Positions 9,200-16,986 of a DNA stretch of 64,000 bases are shown one piece after another. Position numbers and translations under genes: made by a program. The notes beneath the pieces are model-generated. The model was not told the DNA's origin. It ran no database searches and worked only from the letters and a program-made list of their open reading frames with translations. Position 1 is the first letter of the stretch. The number at the start of each line of letters is the position of its first letter. This DNA is from Pseudobutyrivibrio sp. MD2005 (GTDB taxonomy: Bacteria > Bacillota > Clostridia > Lachnospirales > Lachnospiraceae), in assembly GCF_000621865.1 (NCBI RefSeq), contig NZ_JHXE01000016.1:1-64000 (forward strand), in the 5' to 3' direction.

Positions 9200-10138
9200 A
9201 TGGCTAAGTATGGTTTTGGACTTGATTTAGGGGGAACTACATGTAAGTGTGGTTTATTTACAACAGAAGGAGAGTTACTTGAAAAGTGGGAAGTACCTAC
9301 AGATACTTCAAACGGTGGAGTAAACATCCTTAAGAATTTAGCTCAGACTGTTGTAAAGAAGATGGAAGAAAAGAACATATCATCAGAGGATGTTTCAGGT
9401 GTAGGTATTGGTATTCCTGGCCCTGTTTCAAATGATGGTGTGGTGAATAGATGTGTTAACCTTGGCTGGGGAGTTTTCAATGTAGAAAAAGAATTCTCAG
9501 AATGCCTTGGTGGACTTAAGGTAAAAGCTGGTAATGATGCTAATGTTGCAGCCCTAGGTGAAGCTTGGATGGGCGCAGCTAAAGCATATTCTTCATCTGT
9601 AATGGTGACACTTGGTACAGGTGTAGGCGGTGGCGTTATCATCAATGATGAGATTATCAGTGGTGCAAGCGGTGCAGCAGGAGAGATTGGACATATCAGA
9701 GTTAATTATACAGAAGAAAACACATGTGGATGTGGCAATCACGGCTGTTTAGAGCAGTATTGCTCAGCAACAGGTATTGCTCGTCTTGCTAGAATTAGAC
9801 TTGCAGAGAACGAAGATGCAAGCCCACTTCGTGACATCGAAAGCCTTGATGCAAAGGCTGTATTTGATGAGGCAAAGAAGGGTGATGTAGTTGCAAAAGA
9901 AATTGTTAAGAGAGCTTGCGAGTATCTTGCTCAGGGATTACAGGTAATTTCATGTGTTGTAAACCCAGAAGCATTTGTTATCGGTGGCGGAGTTTCTAAG
10001 GCTGGACAGTATTTGATTGATGAAGTTGAATACAGATTCAACCAAATTGCTTTCCATGGTTGCAAGAACACAAAAATCATACTTGCTTCATTAGGAAATG
10101 ACGCTGGTATCTATGGCGCAATGAAGTTAATACTTTAA
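9200..10138 (+). CDS. glcK: ROK-family glucokinase
   Basis: A 312-residue ATP-dependent glucose kinase of the ROK family, forming glucose 6-phosphate in the cytosol. The phosphate loop LDLGGTTCKCG starts at residue 8; the catalytic Asp113 is in GNDAN; the structural zinc site consists of His165 in GEIGHI and cysteines 176, 178 and 183 in the CGCGNHGCLE motif. Family length is typical. With galM just upstream it can serve glucose uptake into glycolysis and glycogen synthesis. Confidence 0.95.
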   Translation: MAKYGFGLDLGGTTCKCGLFTTEGELLEKWEVPTDTSNGGVNILKNLAQTVVKKMEEKNISSEDVSGVGIGIPGPVSNDGVVNRCVNLGWGVFNVEKEFSECLGGLKVKAGNDANVAALGEAWMGAAKAYSSSVMVTLGTGVGGGVIINDEIISGASGAAGEIGHIRVNYTEENTCGCGNHGCLEQYCSATGIARLARIRLAENEDASPLRDIESLDAKAVFDEAKKGDVVAKEIVKRACEYLAQGLQVISCVVNPEAFVIGGGVSKAGQYLIDEVEYRFNQIAFHGCKNTKIILASLGNDAGIYGAMKLIL

Positions 10139-10150
10139 TAAGCAAAAAAT

Positions 10151-10187
10151 GGCCCCCAACCATCAATGATGGAAGGGGGCCTTTATT
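10151..10187. terminator. Bidirectional terminator between glcK and tetR
   Basis: Stem GGCCCCC (10151-10157) / GGGGGCC (10175-10181), extended inside by CCATC/GATGG, flanked by AAAAAA on the left and TTTATTCTTT on the right. It serves both convergent genes. Confidence 0.9.
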
Positions 10188-10189
10188 CT

Positions 10190-10756
10190 TTATTCAGATT
10201 TTTCTTTAATTACTGACTTATAGCCATTCTCTAATAGCTGTCCTGCCATTTCTGTAAGCACAGTGAAATTGATTTCTTTTCCACCCTCAAGCCAGTCCAT
10301 ATAAATAGCTGTAATAGCACGAGTATATGAACGGACAATACTTGGATATTCAGTTACTGCGAAAAATGCAGAAAACTCTTCGCTGCTCAGCACGATATCT
10401 GTAACGGCTCTATAGAAGAAACTGTAGTATTCATCGCACATCAGCTTCTTCTGAACCTTAGAGCATGACTCTAGATATTTATAGAAGTATGTGATACATC
10501 CAGTTAAATCACGCTCTTTAGCGTATTTACCAATATTCTCTAAAATTTCATGAGCCATTTCTTCTTCGACTTCATATACTAGATCGTCCAAAGATGCATA
10601 GTGAAGATAGAAAGTTTTTCTGTTAATACCAGCTCGATCTGTCAAATCAGTAATAGAGATGTCTCGGTAATTACGAGCTAAAACCAATTCGTTAAAAGCT
10701 TTTCTAACAGCGGTAAGAGTTCTGCGAACTCGTAAATCTTTGCTTCTTTCTCTCAT
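10190..10756 (-). CDS. TetR-family transcriptional regulator
   Basis: A 188-residue DNA-binding repressor. The helix-turn-helix lies at about residues 30-55, with the family signature ITDLTDRAGINRKTFYLHYASLDDLV. The C-terminal ligand/dimer domain is of the type found with short TetR_C regulators. The start follows AAAAGGAG. It is transcribed divergently from the marR-ABC operon, with 225 bases between them. A 6-bp inverted repeat upstream (10821-10842) is a candidate autoregulatory operator. The inducer is unknown. Confidence 0.93.
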   Translation of the reverse strand: MRERSKDLRVRRTLTAVRKAFNELVLARNYRDISITDLTDRAGINRKTFYLHYASLDDLVYEVEEEMAHEILENIGKYAKERDLTGCITYFYKYLESCSKVQKKLMCDEYYSFFYRAVTDIVLSSEEFSAFFAVTEYPSIVRSYTRAITAIYMDWLEGGKEINFTVLTEMAGQLLENGYKSVIKEKSE

Positions 10757-10814
10757 TCCTAACTCCTTTTATTAATTATTTAACTCACCAAATTAAAGAC
10801 TTAACTCTTTGTTT

Positions 10815-10842
10815 ACTATACCACGGAAAAAAACACCCGTGG
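10815..10842 (-). promoter_or_regulatory. Candidate tetR promoter -10 and operator
   Basis: Read on the minus strand, TATAGT lies at 10820-10815. Immediately upstream, CCACGG (10821-10826) and CCGTGG (10837-10842) form an inverted repeat that would cover the spacer and -35 region, a usual position for a self-repressing TetR operator. The -35 itself is not clear. Confidence 0.45.
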
Positions 10843-10873
10843 AATTTTTTACACTTTTTTTAGAATTTGTTTG

Positions 10874-10902
10874 TTGATTGAACACAAATTAGGGTGTATA
10901 AT
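10874..10902 (+). promoter_or_regulatory. Sigma-A promoter of the marR-ABC operon
   Basis: TTGATT at 10874-10879 and a perfect TATAAT at 10897-10902, separated by exactly 17 bases. Transcription should begin near 10909, just before the operator repeats. Confidence 0.8.
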
Positions 10903-10919
10903 CGCAAATAGTTCGAAAG

Positions 10920-10947
10920 CGGACAATCCGAAAACGGACATTCCGAA
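10920..10947 (+). promoter_or_regulatory. Tandem palindromic operator repeats upstream of marR
   Basis: Two copies of a palindromic 11-mer, CGGACAATCCG at 10920-10930 and CGGACATTCCG at 10935-10945, each followed by AA, are spaced 15 bases apart. They lie just downstream of the expected transcription start, where a bound repressor would block elongation. A third half site, CGGAC, is at 10963. The likely binder is the MarR protein encoded next. Confidence 0.65.
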
Positions 10948-10981
10948 CCCGTAATATATTAATCGGACAGAAAGGAGTGTT

Positions 10982-11464
10982 ATGAGTACAAAGGAATTTG
11001 ATAATAGAACCCACGTGGGTTTCATGTGTGGCTGTATAGAACGAGAAGTGAAAAAAGCTATTAACCGAGGCATGAAAGAGGCTGATGCTTGTATCAGTTC
11101 TACTAAGCAGGGGTGGATAATAGGCTATTTTGTTAGACAGACGGAGCCGATTTTCCAGAAGGATTTAGAGGATGTATTTCATTTTCCAAAGTCAACACTT
11201 GCAGACATTATACAGACTTTAGAGAAAGATGGACTTATTACAAAGGTTCCTGTTGATGGCGATGGACGAAAGAAACAAATCGTTGTAACAGAGAAGGGGC
11301 ATGAGTTTAATCAGGAAATCGAAACCCAGATTATGGAGGTCGAGAACTATATTACGAAGGATATATCTGACGAGGAGTTAGATATGGTAATTAAGGTCTT
11401 GGACAAGATGCAGAAAAACGCTAAAGACTACAAATCATATATAAAATTAAAGAAGGAGGACTAA
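10982..11464 (+). CDS. MarR-family transcriptional regulator
   Basis: A 160-residue winged-helix regulator. The recognition-helix region is FHFPKSTLADIIQTLEKDGLI and the wing has the conserved DGRKKQIVVTEKG. The start follows AGAAAGGAG. It is the first gene of an operon with two ABC exporter subunits, the usual arrangement for autoregulated drug or metabolite efflux; the gap to the next gene is 2 bases. The ligand is unknown. Confidence 0.94.
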   Translation: MSTKEFDNRTHVGFMCGCIEREVKKAINRGMKEADACISSTKQGWIIGYFVRQTEPIFQKDLEDVFHFPKSTLADIIQTLEKDGLITKVPVDGDGRKKQIVVTEKGHEFNQEIETQIMEVENYITKDISDEELDMVIKVLDKMQKNAKDYKSYIKLKKED

Positions 11465-11466
11465 TT

Positions 11467-13239
11467 TTGGTCAAAAGAATTTTACAGGAGACTAAAGAGT
11501 ACACGCTTTCTGCTTATCTAACACCTGTTTTCATGATTCTTGAGGTTGCTATGGAAATGGTTATTCCACTTTTAATAGCAGACCTTGTGGACAAAGGTGT
11601 AGAAAAGGGAAATCTTAGTGAAATCTACCGTATAGGTGGATATATGCTGATTTGTGCATTTATCGGACTTTTCGGAGGAATTATGGGAGCAATCCTTGGT
11701 TCGAAGGCTTCAGCAGGCCTTGCTAAAAACCTTCGAAAGAAGATGTTTGAAAACATTCAGACATTCTCATTTGAAAATATTGATAAGTTCTCAACAGCAG
11801 GCCTTGTCACACGTCTTACAACAGATGTCACAAATGTTCAAAACGCATTTATCATGGTGCTTAGAATGGGCTTTAGAGCCCCTGTTACTGTAATTGTTGC
11901 AATGATATTATCATTCAGAATTAATGTAAGACTAGCATCTAATTTCTTAATTGCAATGCTTATTATTCTTGGATTCATGACATTTGTGCTTGTTAAGACA
12001 AGACCACTCTTCGAAAAATTGATGAAGAGATATGATGATTTAAATGCATCAGTACAGGAAAATGTAACTGGTATTCGAGTTGTTAAGGCTTACGTTAGAG
12101 AAGCTTTTGAGAAGAGAAAATTCATAAGCGGAAGCGATGGAATTTACAAGGCTGCAACAGCAGCAGAAAAGATGATAGCATTTACTATGCCAATGATGAA
12201 CCTTGTGGTTTATACATGCATTATCCTCATAAGCTGGTTCGGAGCACATGCTATTGTTATTGATGAAACTCTTACTACTGGAGAGTTAGTATCATTGTTC
12301 TCATATTGCATGAACATTCTTATGTCATTGATGTTCTTTGCAATGATTTTCATTATGATAACAATGTCTGTTGCAAGTATGCGTCGTATATACGAAGTAC
12401 TTGAAGAAAAGACAACTATCACAAACGGAGCTGATCCAATTTACGAGGTACCGGATGGCTCAATCAAATTTAATGATGTTGTGTTTGGTTATAACAAAAC
12501 AGCAGAGCGACCAGTTCTTGATCATATCAATGTAGAGATTGAATCTGGTGAGACAATCGGTGTACTTGGTGGAACAGGTTCTGCAAAATCTACCCTGGTA
12601 TCAATGATTTCCCGTCTTTATGATGTGGATGAGGGTGAGGTTATAGTAGGTGGACACAATGTTAAGGAATATGATGTGGAAACAATCCGAAATCAGGTTT
12701 CGGTGGTACTTCAGAACAACGTACTTTTCTCAGGTACAATTGCTGAAAATCTTCGTTGGGGTGATAAAAATGCCTCAGATCAAGAGGTGAGACATGCAGC
12801 AAAGCTTGCCTGTGCAGATGAGTTTATTGAAAAGTTCCCAGATGGCTATGACACACATATTGAGCAGGGTGGAACTAACGTGTCTGGTGGACAGCGTCAG
12901 AGACTCTGTATTGCAAGAGCTCTTTTGAAGAAGCCAAAGATTCTCATTCTTGATGATTCAACTTCAGCTGTTGATACAGCAACAGATGCAAGTATTAGAC
13001 GTGCATTCAGGGAAGAGATTCCAAACACTACGAAGCTAATTATTGCTCAGAGAATCTCATCTGTAATGGATGCAGACAGAATTATCGTTATGGACGATGG
13101 TAAGCTCAATGATATAGGTACACATGAAGAGCTTATGGCTAGTAATGAAATCTACAAAGAAATCTACGAGCAGCAGACAGGCGCTGGCAGCGGCGACTTT
13201 GACAAGGTAGATCAGGAAGGAGGTGTCAAGAATGCCTAG
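11467..13239 (+). CDS. ABC exporter subunit with degenerate ATPase site (heterodimer part A)
   Basis: A 590-residue half-transporter: six membrane segments in residues 1-320 and a nucleotide-binding domain in the C-terminal 240. Walker A is GGTGSAKS (368-375), the signature is SGGQ, and the Walker B reads ILILDD, with Asp497 where the catalytic Glu normally sits. Such a degenerate site is typical of one subunit of BmrCD/TM287-288-type heterodimers. The start is a TTG at 11467 after AAGGAGG. It overlaps the next gene by 8 bases, consistent with coupled synthesis of the partner. Confidence 0.94.
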   Translation: MVKRILQETKEYTLSAYLTPVFMILEVAMEMVIPLLIADLVDKGVEKGNLSEIYRIGGYMLICAFIGLFGGIMGAILGSKASAGLAKNLRKKMFENIQTFSFENIDKFSTAGLVTRLTTDVTNVQNAFIMVLRMGFRAPVTVIVAMILSFRINVRLASNFLIAMLIILGFMTFVLVKTRPLFEKLMKRYDDLNASVQENVTGIRVVKAYVREAFEKRKFISGSDGIYKAATAAEKMIAFTMPMMNLVVYTCIILISWFGAHAIVIDETLTTGELVSLFSYCMNILMSLMFFAMIFIMITMSVASMRRIYEVLEEKTTITNGADPIYEVPDGSIKFNDVVFGYNKTAERPVLDHINVEIESGETIGVLGGTGSAKSTLVSMISRLYDVDEGEVIVGGHNVKEYDVETIRNQVSVVLQNNVLFSGTIAENLRWGDKNASDQEVRHAAKLACADEFIEKFPDGYDTHIEQGGTNVSGGQRQRLCIARALLKKPKILILDDSTSAVDTATDASIRRAFREEIPNTTKLIIAQRISSVMDADRIIVMDDGKLNDIGTHEELMASNEIYKEIYEQQTGAGSGDFDKVDQEGGVKNA

Positions 13240-15142
13240 AGGACCACAACCAGGATCAGTACCAAAATTGACTAAAGAGCAAAAGGCCGCTAGACGTGGA
13301 GTTCTTGGCCGCCTTGTAAAATTCATAGGTAAGAGATATGCTATCCAGCTTGTAGTGGTAATAATTTGTATCTTTTTATCTGTAATCTGCAACGCTAAGG
13401 GAACAGCCTTTATGCAGGAATTAATTGATTCCTACATTCTTCCAATGATAAAAGAAGGAAGCACAGATTTTGCCCCACTTGCAGCAGCAATTAAGCATTT
13501 GATTGTATATTATGCAGTTGGTGTTGTTGCAACATTTTCATACAACTGGATAATGATTTTCGTTGCCCAGGGTTCATTAAAGGACCTTCGTAACGAAATG
13601 TTTGAAAAGATGGAAGACTTACCAATTAGATATTTTGATACACATGCTCACGGCGATATCATGTCAGTATACACAAATGATATTGATACACTTCGTCAGA
13701 TGATTTCGCAGAGCTTCCCACAGATGTTCAACAGTGCAATCACTATCGTGACAGTATTTGTGTACATGCTTATTCTATCACCATCACTTACAGGTGTTAC
13801 CATCGCAATGATTGCTGTTATCACAATCACAACCAAGTATTTGGCTGGCACATCAGGAAATTATTTCCGAAAGCAGCAGCAGGCCCTTGGTGCAGTAAAC
13901 GGTAACATCGAGGAAATAATGAATGGACAGAAGGTCGTAAAGGTATTCTGTCACGAAGAAGAAGTAATGGAGAAGTTCAACGAATTAAACGAGGGACTTT
14001 ATGAAAATGCTTATAAAGCCAGCAGACTTGCAAACAGCTTAGGCCCTGTAAACGCTCAGCTTGGTAATGTAAATTACGTGCTTTGTGCAGTTGTAGGTGG
14101 CACACTTGCAATCAATGGCTGGACAGGACTTACACTTGGAGCACTTGTTTCATTCCTGCAGTTCACACGATCATTTATCATGCCTATCATGCAGGTGTCA
14201 CAGCAGTTCCAGTCTATCGTTCTTGCTATGGCTGGTGCAGAGCGAGTATTTACACTTATTGATGAAGAGCCAGAGGTTGACGATGGCTACGTAATGCTTG
14301 TAAACGCCAAGGAAGAAAATGGCGAGATAGTAGAGTGCAAAGAGCGTACAGGCATGTGGGCTTGGAAGCATTTCCACAAGGCTGAGGGCACAACAACTTA
14401 CGTGAAGCTTACAGGCGACATTGTATTCGACGATGTAGATTTCGCATACAATCCAGAAAAGACTGTACTTCACAACATCAAGCTTTTCGCCACTCCAGGC
14501 CAGAAAATCGCCTTTGTAGGAGCAACTGGTGCCGGTAAAACAACCATCACCAACCTTATAAACCGCTTCTACGACATTGCAGATGGCAAGATTCGTTACG
14601 ACGGAATCAATATCAACAAGATAAAAAAGGCCGATTTACGTAAATCCCTTGGCATAGTGCTTCAGGACACACATCTTTTCACAGGCACTATCGCAGACAA
14701 CATTCGCTACGGAAAGCTTGACGCCACAGAGGAAGAAGTAATTGCAGCAGCTAAGCTTGCCAATGCAGACAGCTTTATCCGCCGATTACCACAGGGCTAC
14801 AACACCGTAATCAAAGGAGATGGCGGCAACCTTTCACAAGGTCAGAGACAGCTACTTGCCATTGCACGAGCAGCAATCGCCGACCCACCAGTCCTTATCC
14901 TTGATGAGGCCACATCATCAATCGATACACGTACAGAAAAAATCGTACAGGACGGTATGGACAAGCTGATGCATGGACGTACAACATTTGTAATTGCCCA
15001 CAGACTTTCAACTATCCGCAACTCCGACTGTATCATGGTTCTTGATCAGGGCCGCATAATTGAGCGCGGTAACCATGAGGAACTTATCCAAGAAGGCGGA
15101 AAATACTACCAGCTCTACACAGGAAAAATTCAAAACGCATAA
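13232..15142 (+). CDS. ABC exporter subunit with canonical ATPase site (heterodimer part B)
   Basis: A 636-residue half-transporter. The start at 13232 follows GGAGG at 13219-13223. Walker A is GATGAGKT, the signature is LSQGQ, and Walker B is LILDEATSSID with the catalytic Glu, complementing the defective site of the preceding subunit. A roughly 40-residue insertion between membrane and nucleotide-binding domains (YVMLVNAKEENGEIV...MWAWKHFHKAE) is seen in many YheH/BmrD-like subunits. The two subunits probably form a multidrug or peptide exporter controlled by the MarR protein. Confidence 0.94.
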   Translation: MPRGPQPGSVPKLTKEQKAARRGVLGRLVKFIGKRYAIQLVVVIICIFLSVICNAKGTAFMQELIDSYILPMIKEGSTDFAPLAAAIKHLIVYYAVGVVATFSYNWIMIFVAQGSLKDLRNEMFEKMEDLPIRYFDTHAHGDIMSVYTNDIDTLRQMISQSFPQMFNSAITIVTVFVYMLILSPSLTGVTIAMIAVITITTKYLAGTSGNYFRKQQQALGAVNGNIEEIMNGQKVVKVFCHEEEVMEKFNELNEGLYENAYKASRLANSLGPVNAQLGNVNYVLCAVVGGTLAINGWTGLTLGALVSFLQFTRSFIMPIMQVSQQFQSIVLAMAGAERVFTLIDEEPEVDDGYVMLVNAKEENGEIVECKERTGMWAWKHFHKAEGTTTYVKLTGDIVFDDVDFAYNPEKTVLHNIKLFATPGQKIAFVGATGAGKTTITNLINRFYDIADGKIRYDGININKIKKADLRKSLGIVLQDTHLFTGTIADNIRYGKLDATEEEVIAAAKLANADSFIRRLPQGYNTVIKGDGGNLSQGQRQLLAIARAAIADPPVLILDEATSSIDTRTEKIVQDGMDKLMHGRTTFVIAHRLSTIRNSDCIMVLDQGRIIERGNHEELIQEGGKYYQLYTGKIQNA

Positions 15143-15149
15143 TAACACA

Positions 15150-15186
15150 GGCGTGGTTGACAAAAACACCAACCACGCCCCTTTTA
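15150..15186 (+). terminator. Rho-independent terminator of the marR-ABC operon
   Basis: Stem GGCGTGGTTG (15150-15159) / CAACCACGCC (15170-15179) with a 10-nt loop, followed by CCTTTT. The CCACGCCC of its right arm also has an inverted copy at 15912-15919, beyond the giant palindrome. Confidence 0.9.
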
Positions 15187-15192
15187 TGCCTT

Positions 15193-15909
15193 TTAGGGCC
15201 CTACACCATTTCATTTAGCGACGCCCCGCCCCACTGGGCTGCCGCCCTCCCAAATCCAGGCATGCCCGCAAGGCCCCTCCCCTGCTGGCTCCAGCGCTGT
15301 ACACGTGGGGTGATTTTGCGAATATTGCTGCTTTTTCTTATGGACCAAATTTATGCATCGCACATGTGTCTTGTTGCGGAATGAACTGTTTGAAAAAATG
15401 TGTGGATGGGGCGAACACTTTTATACCTACAAATATATTTTAAAAATCTTTGCAGTAACTTGGGCTCATATTACATTTGCTAAGAAAAATAACGAAGCAG
15501 GTTTTGCATATATAGGTACCGTGCTCCATGCAACGTCCTGTTGCTTACGCACTTGCGCCGACGTCCGTGTCGGCGCATACCTATATATTGCAAAACCTGC
15601 TTCTATTTTTCTAAGCGCATTCCAAAATCGCCCAAGTTACCTGCAAAAATTCTTTAAAATATATTCATTAAATTCTTCTAGTGTTCACCCCTAGACATTC
15701 ATTTTTTCAAACTGTACAGGCCTGCAAAAGACACATGTAAATAAAAGATGCATAAATGGTCCATTAGAAAAACGCAATATTCATGCAATGCCCCACGTGT
15801 ACAGCGCTGGAGCCAGCAGGGGGAGGGGCCTTGCAGGCAATAAAAATAAGCGGGGCCTGCGGCAGCCTAGTGGGGCGGGGCTAGGCTGAGCTTTGGTGTA
15901 GGGGCCTAA
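15193..15909. repeat. Giant imperfect palindrome (about 717 bp), non-coding
   Basis: The left arm 15193-15518 and right arm 15578-15909 are diverged inverted copies of one sequence along their whole length. The best block is 15268-15310 against 15791-15834, 43-44 bases with one indel. The next is 15494-15518 against 15578-15603, about 25 of 26. Other shared blocks include CCCCGCCCCACT, GAATATTGC, ATGGACCA, TTTATGCATC, ACATGTGTCTT, GTTTGAAAAAATG and GTAACTTGGGC. Mismatches and small indels are scattered between blocks. Either strand, if transcribed, would fold into one rod about 330 bp long. The arms may extend to 15173 and 15919. Open frames inside change between arms and look spurious. Function and origin are unknown: it could be a structured RNA, a MITE-like element or an inverted duplication. 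Confidence 0.9.
15519..15577. other. Forked apex of the giant palindrome: two hairpins
   Basis: The 59-base centre is not part of the arm homology. It holds two hairpins. The first pairs GTGC (15521-15524) with GCAC (15549-15552), and inside it GCAAC with GTTGC around the loop GTCCT. The second pairs GCGCCGAC (15555-15562) with GTCGGCGC (15569-15576) around GTCCGT. Both loops carry ACGTCC. This gives a three-way junction at the tip of the rod. Confidence 0.75.
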
Positions 15910-15940
15910 GAGGGCGTGGAGAGGTTTTTGAGGAAGCGGG

Positions 15941-15971
15941 TTAATAAAAAAAGCATTATGTGGTATAATGC
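15941..15971 (+). promoter_or_regulatory. Promoter and operator of the vbhA-fic toxin-antitoxin pair
   Basis: An extended -10, TGGTATAAT, ends at 15969; a weak -35 TTAATA is at 15941-15946 with a 17-base spacer. The inverted repeat GCATTAT (15953-15959) / ATAATGC (15965-15971) overlaps the -10, a natural place for the antitoxin or complex to repress its own operon. Confidence 0.6.
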
Positions 15972-16046
15972 TAGTTAAGAATGTAAATGTCTTGAGGGGA
16001 ATGGTTGTAAAATATGAGGATTAGACCGATAAATAAGGAGAGAGTA

Positions 16047-16211
16047 ATGTCTACAGACGAAAAAATAGCTAGTATATCTGCTTCATTCGCAATGGAAGAT
16101 ATGATATTGACACCACAGGAGATAGAAAGAGGCAGGATGATACTCTCAAACGAAGTTGATGTTGAGGATGTAGTTCGAGAGATTACATCAAGATATGTTT
16201 CAGTAGGATAA
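16047..16211 (+). CDS. VbhA-like antitoxin
   Basis: A 54-residue protein placed directly before a Fic gene. The start at 16047 follows AAGGAGAGAG; an upstream ATG at 16014 has a poorer site. Class I Fic antitoxins block the toxin with a helix carrying (S/T)xxxE(G/N); here the segment SFAMED gives Ser13, Glu17 and Asp18, so the inhibitory Glu is present but the last position is Asp. The remainder (PQEIERGRMIL, VREITSRY) resembles the VbhA family. It should bind the Fic protein in the cytosol and shield its ATP pocket. Confidence 0.85.
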   Translation: MSTDEKIASISASFAMEDMILTPQEIERGRMILSNEVDVEDVVREITSRYVSVG

Positions 16212-16215
16212 GCCT

Positions 16216-16830
16216 ATGATGGATGAATATTACCGTTATGAGTACGAAGATAACGGTCAGTACTGTTATCCACACACTCATATCTTGAAGAACAAACTTG
16301 ATATCCACGATAAAGAGGAGCTCTTCAAAGTTGAGCAGGAGCTTAGTTCAGCGCGGTATTTTGAGATTATCAAGCGTCCTATTCCTGGGGATTTTTCGTT
16401 GCAGCATCTTCAAAAGATTCATAAATACCTTTTCCAAGACATATACGAGTGGGCGGGGGAAATCCGCACAGTTGATATTTCCAAGGGCACCATTTTCTGC
16501 CTGACACAATTCATCGAAATCGAATTTAAAAAAGTACAAGAGTGGATAATTCATCAGGATTATCTTATGAATGTGGATAACAAGGAGGAAATGGCAAAGA
16601 AGCTTGCATATCTCATTGGTGAGATAAATATGATTCATCCTTTTAGAGAGGGGAATGGTAGAGCTCAGCGAGTGTTTATCGAGTATATTTGTAAGAATAG
16701 TAATCATTTCGATATAGATTTTTCGAGAACCACTAAAAACGATATGATTTTGGCGAGTAAAGAAAGCTCAGTGCTAAATTATGAGCCATTTGAAGAGTTG
16801 CTTTTAAAGTGTTTGGTGGATAATAAATAG
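16216..16830 (+). CDS. Fic-domain protein (AMP transferase toxin)
   Basis: A 204-residue Fic protein with the canonical active motif HPFREGNGRAQR at residues 141-152; His141 is the catalytic base and the following Gly-Asn-Gly-Arg forms the anion site. The Fic fold starts at about residue 50 (FQDIYEWAGEIR). Family members transfer AMP from ATP to a hydroxyl of a target protein, for VbhT-like toxins DNA gyrase and topoisomerase IV. The gene starts 4 bases after the antitoxin stop. An ATG at 16219 is an alternative start. No conjugation or secretion signal domain is seen. Confidence 0.92.
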   Translation: MMDEYYRYEYEDNGQYCYPHTHILKNKLDIHDKEELFKVEQELSSARYFEIIKRPIPGDFSLQHLQKIHKYLFQDIYEWAGEIRTVDISKGTIFCLTQFIEIEFKKVQEWIIHQDYLMNVDNKEEMAKKLAYLIGEINMIHPFREGNGRAQRVFIEYICKNSNHFDIDFSRTTKNDMILASKESSVLNYEPFEELLLKCLVDNK

Positions 16831-16844
16831 TTGATAATTGTAGG

Positions 16845-16882
16845 ACCTAAGCGGGATTGAAGGATTTTGCTTAGGTTTTTTT
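16845..16882 (+). terminator. Rho-independent terminator after fic
   Basis: Stem ACCTAAGC (16845-16852) / GCTTAGGT (16869-16876) with a 16-nt loop, followed by seven T. Confidence 0.85.
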
Positions 16883-16904
16883 CTGCCAAAAATTCCAAGA
16901 GGGG

Positions 16905-16931
16905 TGAAGTAAAAAATATATTAGCCGAAAT
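16905..16931 (+). promoter_or_regulatory. Sigma-28 (SigD)-like promoter of the flagellin gene
   Basis: TGAA at 16905-16908, a 15-base spacer, and GCCGAAAT at 16924-16931 match the flagellar sigma consensus TAAA-N15-GCCGATAT at 3 of 4 and 7 of 8 positions. It lies 55 bases before the flagellin start. Confidence 0.65.
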
Positions 16932-16986
16932 AATTATCGTAACAAGTATTTCGAGGCAAATATTTTAAGAATGGAGAAAAAGATAT

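Noticed and set aside
15353-15694. 113-codon frame in the giant palindrome
   Set aside because: It runs across both arms and the apex, is Cys- and aromatic-rich without any motif, and has no ribosome site; it follows from the palindrome's lack of stops.
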